From the NCBI GenBank assembly GCA_002245855.1, contig NOUX01000001.1, forward strand, positions 248,001 through 312,000: a stretch of 64,000 bases of DNA, in the 5' to 3' direction. Below the pieces are notes generated by a model. The model saw only the letters and a list, made by a program, of their open reading frames with translations, ran no database searches and was not told the origin of the DNA. Position 1 is the first letter of the stretch; every line of letters begins with the position of its first letter. This document shows positions 1 to 8,430 of the stretch, one piece after another. The stretch is from Sphingobacterium cellulitidis. Its GTDB lineage: Bacteria > Bacteroidota > Bacteroidia > Sphingobacteriales > Sphingobacteriaceae. Position numbers and translations under genes: made by a program.

Positions 1-195
1 ACCATCCCTGCCGTTGAGACTTTCTTAGACCTTGAAGTAGTCGCGATGTTTAAGGTTTATAAAAAAGGGGAACACACTTTTGTCGACAACCTTGCTTATG
101 CAACAGAATTGGGCGATTTGAAATCAAATTTTAATTGGATTGATATACAAGGAACAGACGAAGAAATGATCAATAAAATTTTTTTAGGAGATTAA
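1..195 (+). CDS. 3' end of an unidentified protein
   Basis: Frame 1 is open from the window edge to a TAA at 193-195 and gives 64 residues of ordinary mixed composition, with no transmembrane or zinc motif. The 5' part lies outside the window, so neither the start nor the family can be given. It reads toward the convergent gene that ends at 377, and a terminator-like hairpin lies between the two. The function is unknown. Confidence 0.5.
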   Translation, partial: TIPAVETFLDLEVVAMFKVYKKGEHTFVDNLAYATELGDLKSNFNWIDIQGTDEEMINKIFLGD

Positions 196-307
196 AAATT
201 CGAGAGATCGACTATTGCTAAAAATCACTACCATAAATCTCTTAATTTCAAACTAATCAATGTTTTTCATTAAGCGGTCGAATGACCATATCAGAAAAGT
301 GTAAAGG

Positions 308-348
308 ATAATCCCGTGCCTCCTGTAACAGAGATGGCACGAGATTAT
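308..348 (-). terminator. Terminator-like hairpin after the YozE-like gene
   Basis: The arms at 308-320 and 336-348 are complementary at about 12 of 13 positions around a 15-nt loop. The hairpin lies just downstream of the stop of the minus-strand gene ending at 377. There is no strong U tract, so this is a probable terminator called from structure only. Confidence 0.5.
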
Positions 349-376
349 TCAGTATTTAGATGGAGTCAAATAAGCT

Positions 377-1612
377 TTATGAAGTGACATGATTGATACA
401 CGCTAACTCCGGGGTACTCCGCACTTCGTCTAACCGTACATAGTGTTCCTCTCCAGCTTGTTTAATAGGCCGCTCGATCCTAAACATATAGTACCTTTCA
501 TCAACTTCGACAATTGTGACAGGAATGGCCTTTTTTCCTTCCCAGGACACCCATGCCTTATCTCCAGGTACAAAATTTTCAATTGTCCGTTTTGAATAAG
601 GAAGTGGGGTAATATTTTTGATGAACACAATTTTTCTTGAATCGTACGTGCTTTCAGGAGACCTTTTGACATTTTTAACAGAACTGGGCGACTTCTTCTT
701 TTTTAAATAATTCTGATAGGATTTCCATGCGCTTTCTAATGCTCTCATCGCACCCAAAGGTGGATTTTTACCAGTTAAATAGTCTCGGTAATCTTCAAGG
801 GTACTATACAATGGCCATCGCTCATCTCCGTCTGAGAATCCACGCTTGCTTGCCAGATCACCGAGTGGCGAATTTCTGATTTTCTGCTTTGTTAGCCAGT
901 TTGAAAAGCTAAGCTCAGGCTCTACAATTGTTGATGCCTCAACAGAGAGCTCCGCGCTACTGATCATCTGATGGTAGCCATCCCTCATTTTGACTATAGC
1001 TTCGTCCAAAGTCTCCGCTTCGGTAGAATAGTGACTTGTTTTTATGTAACCAATAGAGCCCGCTACCCGCCTCAGATTGAATACATCGACAACACCTTTT
1101 TTACCCTGTTGAAATGACAACAATTGGCTGGGAGAAACGTATTCGCGAAAAACCGCGATTGCGACTTCTCCTTCATGGAATTCTAACTTAACACCATGTC
1201 GTTGAACCTTTAGGTCTCCAAAAAAAGAGAGCTTCGAGTTCAAATGCTGGTCGGCAAGCCCTCTTCCCAATTCTTCCAAAGTTGGCCAAATAGATTGCCG
1301 TGTAATCCATTTTTCATCGTAAAGTGGTGAGTAAACGCCTTCTGCCAATTCATGTACCAAATCTTCCCGCAAGCCTTGAAGATTTTTGCAACGTTCTTTT
1401 ATAAAAGCAGTTGGCGTTAGAACAATAAATTCTGCCTCTGTCAAATTGCTGATAGGACGTTTAGAGTCCGACAGTAAGGAGGCACGGGACGAATAACCAA
1501 AATAAGCTGCCACAAGTTCATGTGCGTGCGAAGACTTTAATGGAATACCGAATTTTTCTAAAGAGAAAGAGCGCAGCGAATCAGCGCATTTTTTTGTGAT
1601 TTCAAATTGCAT
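377..1612 (-). CDS. Hypothetical protein with YozE SAM-like domain
   Basis: The product is a soluble protein of 411 residues. Residues about 28-47 (HELVAAYFGYSSRASLL) resemble the N-terminal segment of plasmid-borne glyoxalase-superfamily-like proteins. Residues about 237-305 (SNWLTKQKIRNSPLGDLA to SAWKSYQNYL) look like the YozE SAM-like fold, a small helical domain of unknown role. The C-terminal part (GDKAWVSWEGKKAIPV) is beta-rich and resembles an SH3-like or KOW-like module. There is no signal peptide. The start ATG at 1612 is the first Met of a long open frame. It lies beside the fragmentary nuclease and Ub-like genes, so it is accessory DNA. The cellular role is not known. Confidence 0.6.
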   Translation of the reverse strand: MQFEITKKCADSLRSFSLEKFGIPLKSSHAHELVAAYFGYSSRASLLSDSKRPISNLTEAEFIVLTPTAFIKERCKNLQGLREDLVHELAEGVYSPLYDEKWITRQSIWPTLEELGRGLADQHLNSKLSFFGDLKVQRHGVKLEFHEGEVAIAVFREYVSPSQLLSFQQGKKGVVDVFNLRRVAGSIGYIKTSHYSTEAETLDEAIVKMRDGYHQMISSAELSVEASTIVEPELSFSNWLTKQKIRNSPLGDLASKRGFSDGDERWPLYSTLEDYRDYLTGKNPPLGAMRALESAWKSYQNYLKKKKSPSSVKNVKRSPESTYDSRKIVFIKNITPLPYSKRTIENFVPGDKAWVSWEGKKAIPVTIVEVDERYYMFRIERPIKQAGEEHYVRLDEVRSTPELACINHVTS

Positions 1613-1621
1613 AGCAACCTC

Positions 1622-1915
1622 ATGTTAAAACTGGACTTATATTGTTGTCATGAGTGTTTAAACACAACCTATGCCAGCGGTTTAACTAAAGTTTGCTGTA
1701 AGGCTTTGTCATTAATTGATAGCCTCGCGTTTCAGTCACTCATACCTGAGGCGCTCGATTCCTATGCCAAAGGTAAGATTAAGGTTTTAGAAATGCAAAA
1801 GAGGTTCAGAAAACTTCTTAGTGTGGTTGAGTCAGCTATTCTCGCACGGCATAACGAAATTGCCATTCCAAGAAACGGATTGAAGCTGTTTAAGCAAATT
1901 GTGGCCTTATCATAA
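1622..1915 (+). CDS. Possible small basic protein
   Basis: The frame encodes about 97 residues, Cys-rich at the N-terminus (YCCHEC, VCC) with a basic helical middle (AKGKIKVLEMQKRFRKLL). I recognise no family. The ATG at 1622 lies only 10 bp from the start of the divergent gene at 1612, which leaves no room for two separate promoters and argues against it being real. It could also be a remnant of a longer gene. Confidence 0.3.
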   Translation: MLKLDLYCCHECLNTTYASGLTKVCCKALSLIDSLAFQSLIPEALDSYAKGKIKVLEMQKRFRKLLSVVESAILARHNEIAIPRNGLKLFKQIVALS

Positions 1916-2019
1916 ATTAAGCTACAAAGACAACAGCATGTTAAATACTTATTTGTTAACTGCCAAATTTTCATCAATATATATCGCCATTTGCCTTGGC
2001 AGTCTTTTTGAGTTGATAA

Positions 2020-2277
2020 TCCCATATAAATCTATGTTATCTGGCACTATATCATTACAATAGCACATACGGCGTAAATTATCATTACAGCGAGTCTTTA
2101 GAAGAGCTACCAAAGGGGTACCTGCATTACGAAGGAAAATCGTTTGGCGAAGTAAGTTTATTTTACCAGACTACGGAAGGAAAAATGACTGACATAATTG
2201 CTAATTCAATAGGTTCGGAAGAAGATGCTCGCAAAGAAATGAAAGAAACTTTTACATGGATCAAAGAGGTAAAATAA
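2020..2277 (+). pseudogene. 3' remnant of an unidentified gene
   Basis: An open frame of 85 codons runs from just after an in-frame TAA to a TAA at 2275-2277, with no credible start codon. The C-terminal 60 residues are protein-like (LPKGYLHYEGKSFGEV, EDARKEMKETFTWIKEVK). It looks like the tail of a small accessory protein whose 5' end was lost. It precedes the nuclease gene by 45 bp. Confidence 0.3.
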
Positions 2278-2322
2278 TCGTGCTTAAAGACACATTTTTT
2301 TAGCAAGTACCAATTTAAACCC

Positions 2323-4025
2323 ATGACGTTAGAAGAATTATCAAAGCAATTAAAAGAGCTTATTTACACCTATGATACAGGATGGCTGTTAGGCGATCTT
2401 TCGGGATTAATGCATGCCGGTGGAAATCATACAGCGGCTGATCAGCTCGGTAAGCTGTCCTCACCCCAGCGGCAGTTGTATTATCTGGCCGGTCTTTTGA
2501 TGACCTCTGATCCGATGAATGGAGCAGATAATATGTATGATCCTGATAAATGGGACGAAATCGTGAACTTGTTGAATAAAATAGAACAGGTATACGCCGC
2601 CATGTTTTTTCCAAAGGACGAAGTAGTGGATGACCACTGGCAGAAAGTCCGAAAAGTTGCGATGCCTTCTTTTCTTGATTATTTTAATCAGGGACCACTC
2701 AATTTTGAAGAGCAAATTATCAATTGGGTAAAGGATCTGTATGCGCCGTTAGATGTTATTGTGATAAAGGAAACCGGTTTGCAAACAGCGGATTTTTTGC
2801 AATTCTACGCAAATATCGATGCCTTACATCAGAAGAATTTTCAAGGCGTTGGTCCGAAAGGTACTCCCCGCGCGAATTGGCGCGACTATGCGAAAGTACA
2901 GATGGTCAATACAGCGCCAGAGCCGTTGAAGGCGATGATGGATGATACGATGGAGTCAGTATTCTATTATATGGCTGACCACGGCATTATAGATCGCTTT
3001 TTTTCAAACGAACTTGTTTCTCCAGAATTACCCATTGAAAAGGTTGAGACGATTTTAAACTTGCTTTCTGCCAAAAGAGAACAATCGGACTTTTTGTACT
3101 ACACAGCCGTGAAACCCGGAAATCCGCTGTATGAAAAACCGATCGTTAACCTGGGCGACGGATGTATCAGATTTTTGAGGTAAAGCAGGTAACCCACGCA
3201 ATTGAAAGTTTATTAGAAAAGACTTGTTCAAAAATCAAGGCAGATACAGCTGCTCTGGTAGCCAGAAAAGGCAATTTGCTGGAAGACCGCATTGAGGAAC
3301 TATTTAAGGCGTTACTGAAACGCGATTATAAAATTTTTAGGGGCTATTATGTCGATGGCTGTGAGCAGGACTTGCTGAACCTTTGGAAGAACTATGCGTT
3401 AATTATCGAGGCTAAGGGTTACAACCTACGAGAACCGCTCCGCGACCCCGATAAAGCATTTGTACGTATCAAAGACGATTTTAAGGGTTGTATTGGCTAT
3501 GGCTATGATCAATGCAAGCGAGTTGAAAGCAAGTTCTTGGCTGCTCAGCCACTGGTTATTTGTGATTACAAGGGCAATGTGCTGGAAACTATCGATACAT
3601 CGGAGTTCCAAGATAATGCATTTTCGGTCGTTGTGAACTTGAAGACGTTTGGTCAGGTACAGATTGATCTTTCTGCCCTGCTGGAGATACCTGATGAAAG
3701 TTCCTATCCGTGGGCAGTTAAGCTCGATGATTTAGAAACCTTTATTCTCACGTTGTTGGCACGAGGCAAAAGACCGAAGGAGTTTTTAGATTTTTTAATA
3801 ATGCGAGAAACGCTGCATGAAAAACTAATTTGTAATGATGAATTGCAGATTTGCGGTGCGTTTTTAACAGAGTCCATAAACCAAAGGTTAATCGATTCGA
3901 AAGACGTGATAATGACGGCGCGAGACCTTGGTAATATTTTCGACCAGCAATACAAGAAAGGAATTGGTTTCCGTGACGAAAAATACCTAACAGAAAAGAA
4001 GAGTGGTAAGTGGTTTTTCTGGTAG
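2323..4025 (+). pseudogene. Frameshifted PD-(D/E)XK nuclease-like protein
   Basis: Two overlapping frames, 2323-3183 and 3162-4025, read as one protein of about 567 residues if a single base is restored near 3157-3162. The first frame runs through ..EKPIVNLGDG and the second continues MYQIFEVKQV. The first half is helical and of unknown function. The second half has a nuclease-like core: GCEQDLLNLW, then ALIIEAKGY, matching the D...(E)xK pattern of PD-(D/E)XK enzymes. A restriction or mobile-element role is inferred. The call of one broken gene rests on the continuity of sense across the junction. The alternative, two translationally overlapping genes, is less likely because the second frame has no ribosome-binding context. 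Confidence 0.6.
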
Positions 4026-4521
4026 CAGTGTGTATTCGGCAAAACAGGTCCTTACAAAGGCCGATTTCTCGTTACTAAGTTGTCGGCGCATATATTAAAC
4101 GAATCGTGCATAAATGTCGATAATATGAACAAAAATGTCTATCAAATTTCTTAACCCCTCCGTAACATTTGGAACTGATGTTATTGTGATATTAGATTTT
4201 CTTTCTCTGATAGCAAAAACACAAATAAAATAGAAGGAAAGGTCAGCGTATCCTTAAGGACAAATCCAACTTTAAAAAAAGAACGTTAAACATCAATACA
4301 GCCCACTTTCAACGGATTACGCATATAGAAGCGACCTTTTAGACGGTAAAATGTCGAACCAAAAATTATCGAATCATAACAATATGGATCACAGATTTTT
4401 ATGCCCATAAAAAAGGGAGACTAGCATTATCTGGTGTCTCCTTAAGTAGGAGCAGTTGCGGAAAGTCTAACCTTTTGGATGATTATCAAAGAATCATAGA
4501 TTTTAAACAGTGCCTCGATGA
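4026..4521. other. Intergenic, no gene seen
   Basis: This AT-rich stretch of about 500 bp lies between the convergent nuclease pseudogene and the Ub-like operon. No coding frame convinces. It contains the terminator at 4409-4442. Confidence 0.4.
4409..4442 (-). terminator. Terminator of the Ub-like operon
   Basis: The arms at 4416-4421 and 4436-4441 (GGAGAC and GTCTCC) are perfectly complementary. On the minus strand the 3' arm is followed by a run of T residues. It lies about 80 bp downstream of the DUF6527 pseudogene, where a rho-independent terminator of that operon is expected. Confidence 0.6.
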
Positions 4522-4976
4522 TTAACAATTACTATCGGCTTTATAAAAAAATAAAGATTTTATAATCTGAAAAAATTTAGAGATTTTCTGACAAATAGTT
4601 GGTTTCGGAATTTGTTGATTAATAAGCTCTTCGTTTATGGTATCTGCAGGTTTATTAAAATAATCCTCTTTACGGTGCAAATCATTTTCTCTACCTGAAC
4701 GGATCTCTGTTTCATTCCATCGACCCAAAAACTTAATCTTGTTATTGCTTATCCAATAGTGAGACTGACATTCAAAATTCCAATTTCCAATAGACGGATG
4801 AAGCGTAACAGATTTACCGTTAAATGTCAACCTCCTGTCGGAGACAATGGAGTCACGACTTCATGGCCACAACCACATACACATTTATGTATTGCAGTGC
4901 AGTATTCGATTGAGACATACAAAACACCTTCTTCAACCTTTTCGGGCATGAACTCAACGAACTTATGCTGTAACAA
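4522..4976 (-). pseudogene. DUF6527 family protein, frameshifted and fused to E1
   Basis: The N-terminal part (LLQHKFVEFMPEKVEEG, then CVCGCGHEVVTPLSPT) is read in the frame of the upstream E1-like gene. The C-terminal part (TFNGKSVTLHPSIGNWNF, CQSHYWI) is in another frame starting near 4830. Together they give the usual DUF6527 layout, a CxCGCG cysteine cluster followed by LHPSI.NW and C.SHYWI. The frame is lost at about 4830-4840 and a TGA at 4827-4829 ends the upstream frame. DUF6527 genes are typically the last gene of multi-ubiquitin/ThiF operons, and their biochemical role is unresolved. No independent start codon is obvious because the 5' end is joined to the E1 frame. Confidence 0.7.
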
Positions 4977-6014
4977 AATTGCATTCAATGCATTCAACTC
5001 CGCAATTTGAATATTAGTAGCATACTCGTTATTATCGGAATCTTCTGAAAAAATTCGAAGTGGTAAATGGTCATTTTTGTCGCGGGTGGCAGAAGTAACT
5101 CTTACAGCACCCGTAAGTTTGTCATCAACGACATTCACACCTAAACCGACATCAGAAAACGGAATACCTATAATGGCCAAATAATCTGTTATCATCTTCC
5201 TAGCAGCATTTCTATCAACACATACAAATACATAATCCATTTTATCCAACTCTAATAGATTCTCTTTCTTCACATAGTAGTCATGGATATAAACATACTT
5301 GTGCATGTTAGAATACAACTTTTGATAATATGCTGCCTTTCTCGGATTTTCATCAAGATCACTTATTGAGGCCGCTCCAGGTTAACGGAAAGCATTGTGC
5401 TGATCAAAGCTGTCTCCATCAAAAAGATGGATTTCTTTTACCGGTGTTTTAGCAACCATATCCAAGATGTATGCTCCAGTACCTCCCAAGCCAATAATTG
5501 CTATTTTCTGCCTTTCTAACTTCATATTAATCATCTCTATATTTGCTCGGCTCGAATTGGTGTCAATGTACTGGAATACTGTTTCATTAGCACTGTCAGC
5601 TATCACCTTAAAAGTCTTTTCAGTAACAAAAGAATCTAGATATTTAGCTGGTGCGGAAATAATGTCTGCATACCTTTTAACCTTTTCGTAGTAGTTCAGA
5701 TATCCGGCAGCAGGCTTATTGGAAAAAGATCAATTTACTGTAATCTGATTATTTAGAACAGTGCCAATATTACTGTGTTGAAAAGCTGTGATGACTGTAC
5801 CGTCAATTTCACATGTGTTGTCTCCTATAAAACTTATAACATGATCTTGATTATTATGTAATGAAGTTACTAATGTACCGTATTGGATTTCTTTATTTTG
5901 ATCGGCATAAGGTATATGGTTTATAAGTAAATATCCACCACGTACCTCGATCTCATAACCTTCGTCTCTCAGACGTTTAAGGTCTTGACTATGATTTATC
6001 AGTTGCTGTGACAT
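4977..6014 (-). pseudogene. DUF6791-ThiF E1-like adenylyltransferase with two in-frame stops
   Basis: One continuous minus-strand frame starts at ATG 6014 (MSQQLINHSQDLKRLRDEGY). It is interrupted only by TGA at 5730-5732 and TAA at 5382-5384. The N-terminal ~100 residues are the DUF6791-type region. After the first stop comes the E1 core with the nucleotide-binding loop IGLGGTGAYILD and EIHLFDGDSFDQHNAFR. After the second stop the Rossmann fold continues (DYVFVCVDRNAARKMI, PFSDVGLGVNVVDDKLTGAV). E1 enzymes of this family would adenylate the C-terminus of a Ub-like protein. The usual C-terminal ~40 residues are missing: after NIQIAELNALNA the frame runs straight into DUF6527. It overlaps the multi-ubiquitin stop by 26 bp. 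It is clearly inactive as written. Confidence 0.8.
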
Positions 6015-6694
6015 CGAACACCATTTTATTTTTGACACGAACAACTGAACCTTTAACCATAGTGCCTTCAGGTTTAGGCTCCCAACCTCTACTGAAAGTA
6101 ACTATATAACCTTTGTTTGGGTTATTATCGTACGATCCAAATGCCAAAACAACTAATTAATTGCTCAAAAGAAATGTTTATTTCTTTCCATATATGCGGA
6201 CGTGCATTGACAATGATGGTTACTTCAATTGATCGAGGCTTAGAGGAAAATTTTTCTTTGCCCGGACGGGCTAAATCAACTACTTCGTCATCTAGTATTT
6301 GATTGTCCTGCCAACCTTCCTTGATATCAAGGAAAATATCATCTTCAGCTGGTATATTGCCCAGGCCTCTGATTTGAATGCCTCTGATATATTGTTTGTA
6401 CCAGGTAAAGGGCTTGTCATTAATAATGAACTGGAGCTTTTTCTTTACAAAGAAATATTCCGTTTCTGGCCGAGCCAGATTTACTTGTTTCTCATTTTCA
6501 ATAAGCTCATCCTTATAAGGTTTGCTGATTGATAAGAACAATTCAGTCTCTAAGGGTATTCCTGCAAGCTGTTTTATATCTGCCCCTGTTTTGTACTGGT
6601 CATAAGTTTCATACTCTTTACCTTCTATTACAAATTTCAGGGGTACTTTCGGGTTATGCGAATGCGAATCCCCTTGATGATTATCTAACTTCAT
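5989..6694 (-). pseudogene. Multi-ubiquitin domain protein, frameshifted
   Basis: This is the first gene of the operon. Two complete beta-grasp repeats are visible at residues about 18-80 (KFVIEGKEYETYDQY ... VNLARPETEYFF) and 86-150 (QFIINDKPFTWYKQY ... VDLARPGKEKF). A third begins at about 157 (IEVTIIVNARPHIWKEI). The reading frame breaks at about 6154-6161, where the four bases ATTA are doubled, and runs to a stop at 6125. Removing four bases restores the third repeat and a C-terminus reading FGSYDNNPNKGY to VFDVTATDKS, ending at TAG 5989-5991. Such proteins are substrates or modifiers of the bacterial E1-type systems. The start ATG 6694 fits the family. Confidence 0.8.
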
Positions 6695-6784
6695 CGTAAA
6701 CTAAATTTTTGATATTAATTGATAAATAATTGCTTATCGCCTATCATTTCAGCAAAAACAACCTTCCAGAAATCCTTTAAACAA

Positions 6785-6822
6785 AAATGACCGAGTAAGG
6801 GAAACCCTATACTCAGTCATTT
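6785..6822 (-). terminator. Terminator downstream of susD
   Basis: The arms are about 17 and 18 nt long and nearly complementary around an AAA loop. On the minus strand they are followed by TTTTTG. The hairpin lies 100 bp after the SusD stop and before the start of the multi-ubiquitin gene, so it separates the two transcription units. Confidence 0.75.
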
Positions 6823-6922
6823 CTTTAAGTTTCCTTAAAAAGTTGAGGCTTATTCAGTGCCCTCAACCAGCGCCGAGGAATTGATAAAGGATTAGAAAAA
6901 CGATCATAAAAATTTTTTATCG

Positions 6923-8419
6923 TTAATACCCTTCGTTTTGTACCAAGTTAGGATTCTTAATAATTTCTTCCTGAGATATAGGATAATACTGATGGAAAGG
7001 CTTCACTTTTGCTGCGCCAACAGGGTTGTCGACTGCGACAGATTTTGCGGCCTCTACTAATTTTCCCCAACGGTTTAAATCGAATCTCCTTTGAAATTCT
7101 CCCACAAACTCGATGGCTCTTTCGTTAAATATCTTATTGGTAATTTCAGCTCGGGTCGTGCTAGCCGCTAATTCAGGTAGACCGGCTCGAACCCTGATCA
7201 TGTTCATCCATCGAATACTTTCGGCAGTGTTTCCAAGTTCGTTTTCAGCTTCGCTGAGCATGAGAAGCACGTCGGCATAACGAAGAAGATAAAGGTTTTT
7301 TCCCGAAGACTGCCCATTGGCATTTAAATCCCAAAATTTACTACCAAACCAAGGGTATCCAGGCTTGGGGAATCTAGTGAACTTTTGGTCTCTAAATCCG
7401 AAACCTAGCACGATGTCTTTACGCTTATCGCCCGGCTCGAACATGGATGCCAGTTTTGCGGTGGGTAAAAAGACGCTCCAACCGTCGACAACTAGATTGC
7501 CAAAATCTACCCCGGCGTAGGTCCTTTTTCCGGCGTCACGTTGTGGAATATAATAAGATATCTGGGAATGAGTGCGCGTGTTTGTATTGGAAGTCGGTTC
7601 CCTTAAATATTGAACCTCAAAGATGGATTCCTTATTATTCTTAAAACCAGTGTTCACGTCAAAGAGTTGATCGTAGTTTGTCATTAGCGAATAACTGCCG
7701 GAATTAACGACCTTCAAAGCGGTGGCCTTAGCATTTTTCCAATCTTTCCCAAATAGATAAACCTTTGCAAGTAAAGCTTGCGCAGCACCTTTGGTTACCC
7801 TACCTATATCAGACGATGGATAGGAGAGGGGAAGTCCCATTTCAGCCTCAGTAAGATCCTGAATAATTTGAGCTCTTACATCTGCTAAGCTGCTTCTGCT
7901 GAGCGATGAAACGGCGTTGATATCAATTTCCTGTGTCCATAGCGGTACGCCGCCAAACGTATTGGACAAGTTGAAATAATAGAGTGCTCTGAGGAATTTG
8001 GCCTCCGATAAGATTCTTTGTTTTATTGTGTTATCAATTTCAGCAACTGCGACACGACTGATCACCAGGTTAGCATTCTTTATTCCTGAATATGCATTAA
8101 GCCAAAGACTCCCGGTGCCGTTACTGCCTGATCCGAACTCGTAGTTCTGGACTGCAGAATTCACGTCATTTGAATAAGCAACGTCCGTTCCCAAATCGAC
8201 CATGCGCCAATAATCTGGTGAACTGTAAATGCTGTATAGCGTTTGGTACACCCCATTGACAGCTTGAATACATTGAGTTTCATTGGTAAAGAAATCATCT
8301 GGATTAATAAAAGTCTTCGCCTCTTCTTCCAATGATTTTTCACAGCTTGTGAAACCGGCACTCGATAATAGAATGGCTAAAAATGCCCCGGTTCTGTATA
8401 ATTTAGATGCTATTTTCAT
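6923..8419 (-). CDS. susD: SusD/RagB-family nutrient-binding outer-membrane lipoprotein
   Basis: This is a surface lipoprotein that caps the SusC transporter and binds the ligand before TonB-driven import. The N-terminus is a lipoprotein signal with lipobox SAGFTSC. The helical TPR-like SusD body follows (DIGRVTKGAAQALLAKVYLF) with the typical C-terminal motifs YLLRYADVLLMLSEAENE, RRFDLNRWGKL and PISQEEIIKNPNLVQNEGY. About 498 residues is normal for the family. I chose ATG 8419 (MKIASK) because it gives a standard signal peptide; ATG 8431 in the same frame adds four residues. It is directly downstream of SusC in one operon. The substrate is unknown, since no glycoside hydrolase or protease is linked. 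Confidence 0.9.
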   Translation of the reverse strand: MKIASKLYRTGAFLAILLSSAGFTSCEKSLEEEAKTFINPDDFFTNETQCIQAVNGVYQTLYSIYSSPDYWRMVDLGTDVAYSNDVNSAVQNYEFGSGSNGTGSLWLNAYSGIKNANLVISRVAVAEIDNTIKQRILSEAKFLRALYYFNLSNTFGGVPLWTQEIDINAVSSLSRSSLADVRAQIIQDLTEAEMGLPLSYPSSDIGRVTKGAAQALLAKVYLFGKDWKNAKATALKVVNSGSYSLMTNYDQLFDVNTGFKNNKESIFEVQYLREPTSNTNTRTHSQISYYIPQRDAGKRTYAGVDFGNLVVDGWSVFLPTAKLASMFEPGDKRKDIVLGFGFRDQKFTRFPKPGYPWFGSKFWDLNANGQSSGKNLYLLRYADVLLMLSEAENELGNTAESIRWMNMIRVRAGLPELAASTTRAEITNKIFNERAIEFVGEFQRRFDLNRWGKLVEAAKSVAVDNPVGAAKVKPFHQYYPISQEEIIKNPNLVQNEGY

Positions 8420-8430
8420 CTTATATCTCA

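Noticed and set aside
5380..5735. Stop-codon readthrough or selenocysteine in the E1-like gene
   Set aside because: One stop is TGA and the other TAA, no SECIS-like hairpin is evident, and neighbouring genes of the operon are frameshifted; pseudogene is simpler.
7317..7644. Small plus-strand frames inside susD
   Set aside because: They overlap a strongly conserved SusD gene on the other strand and have shadow-like composition.
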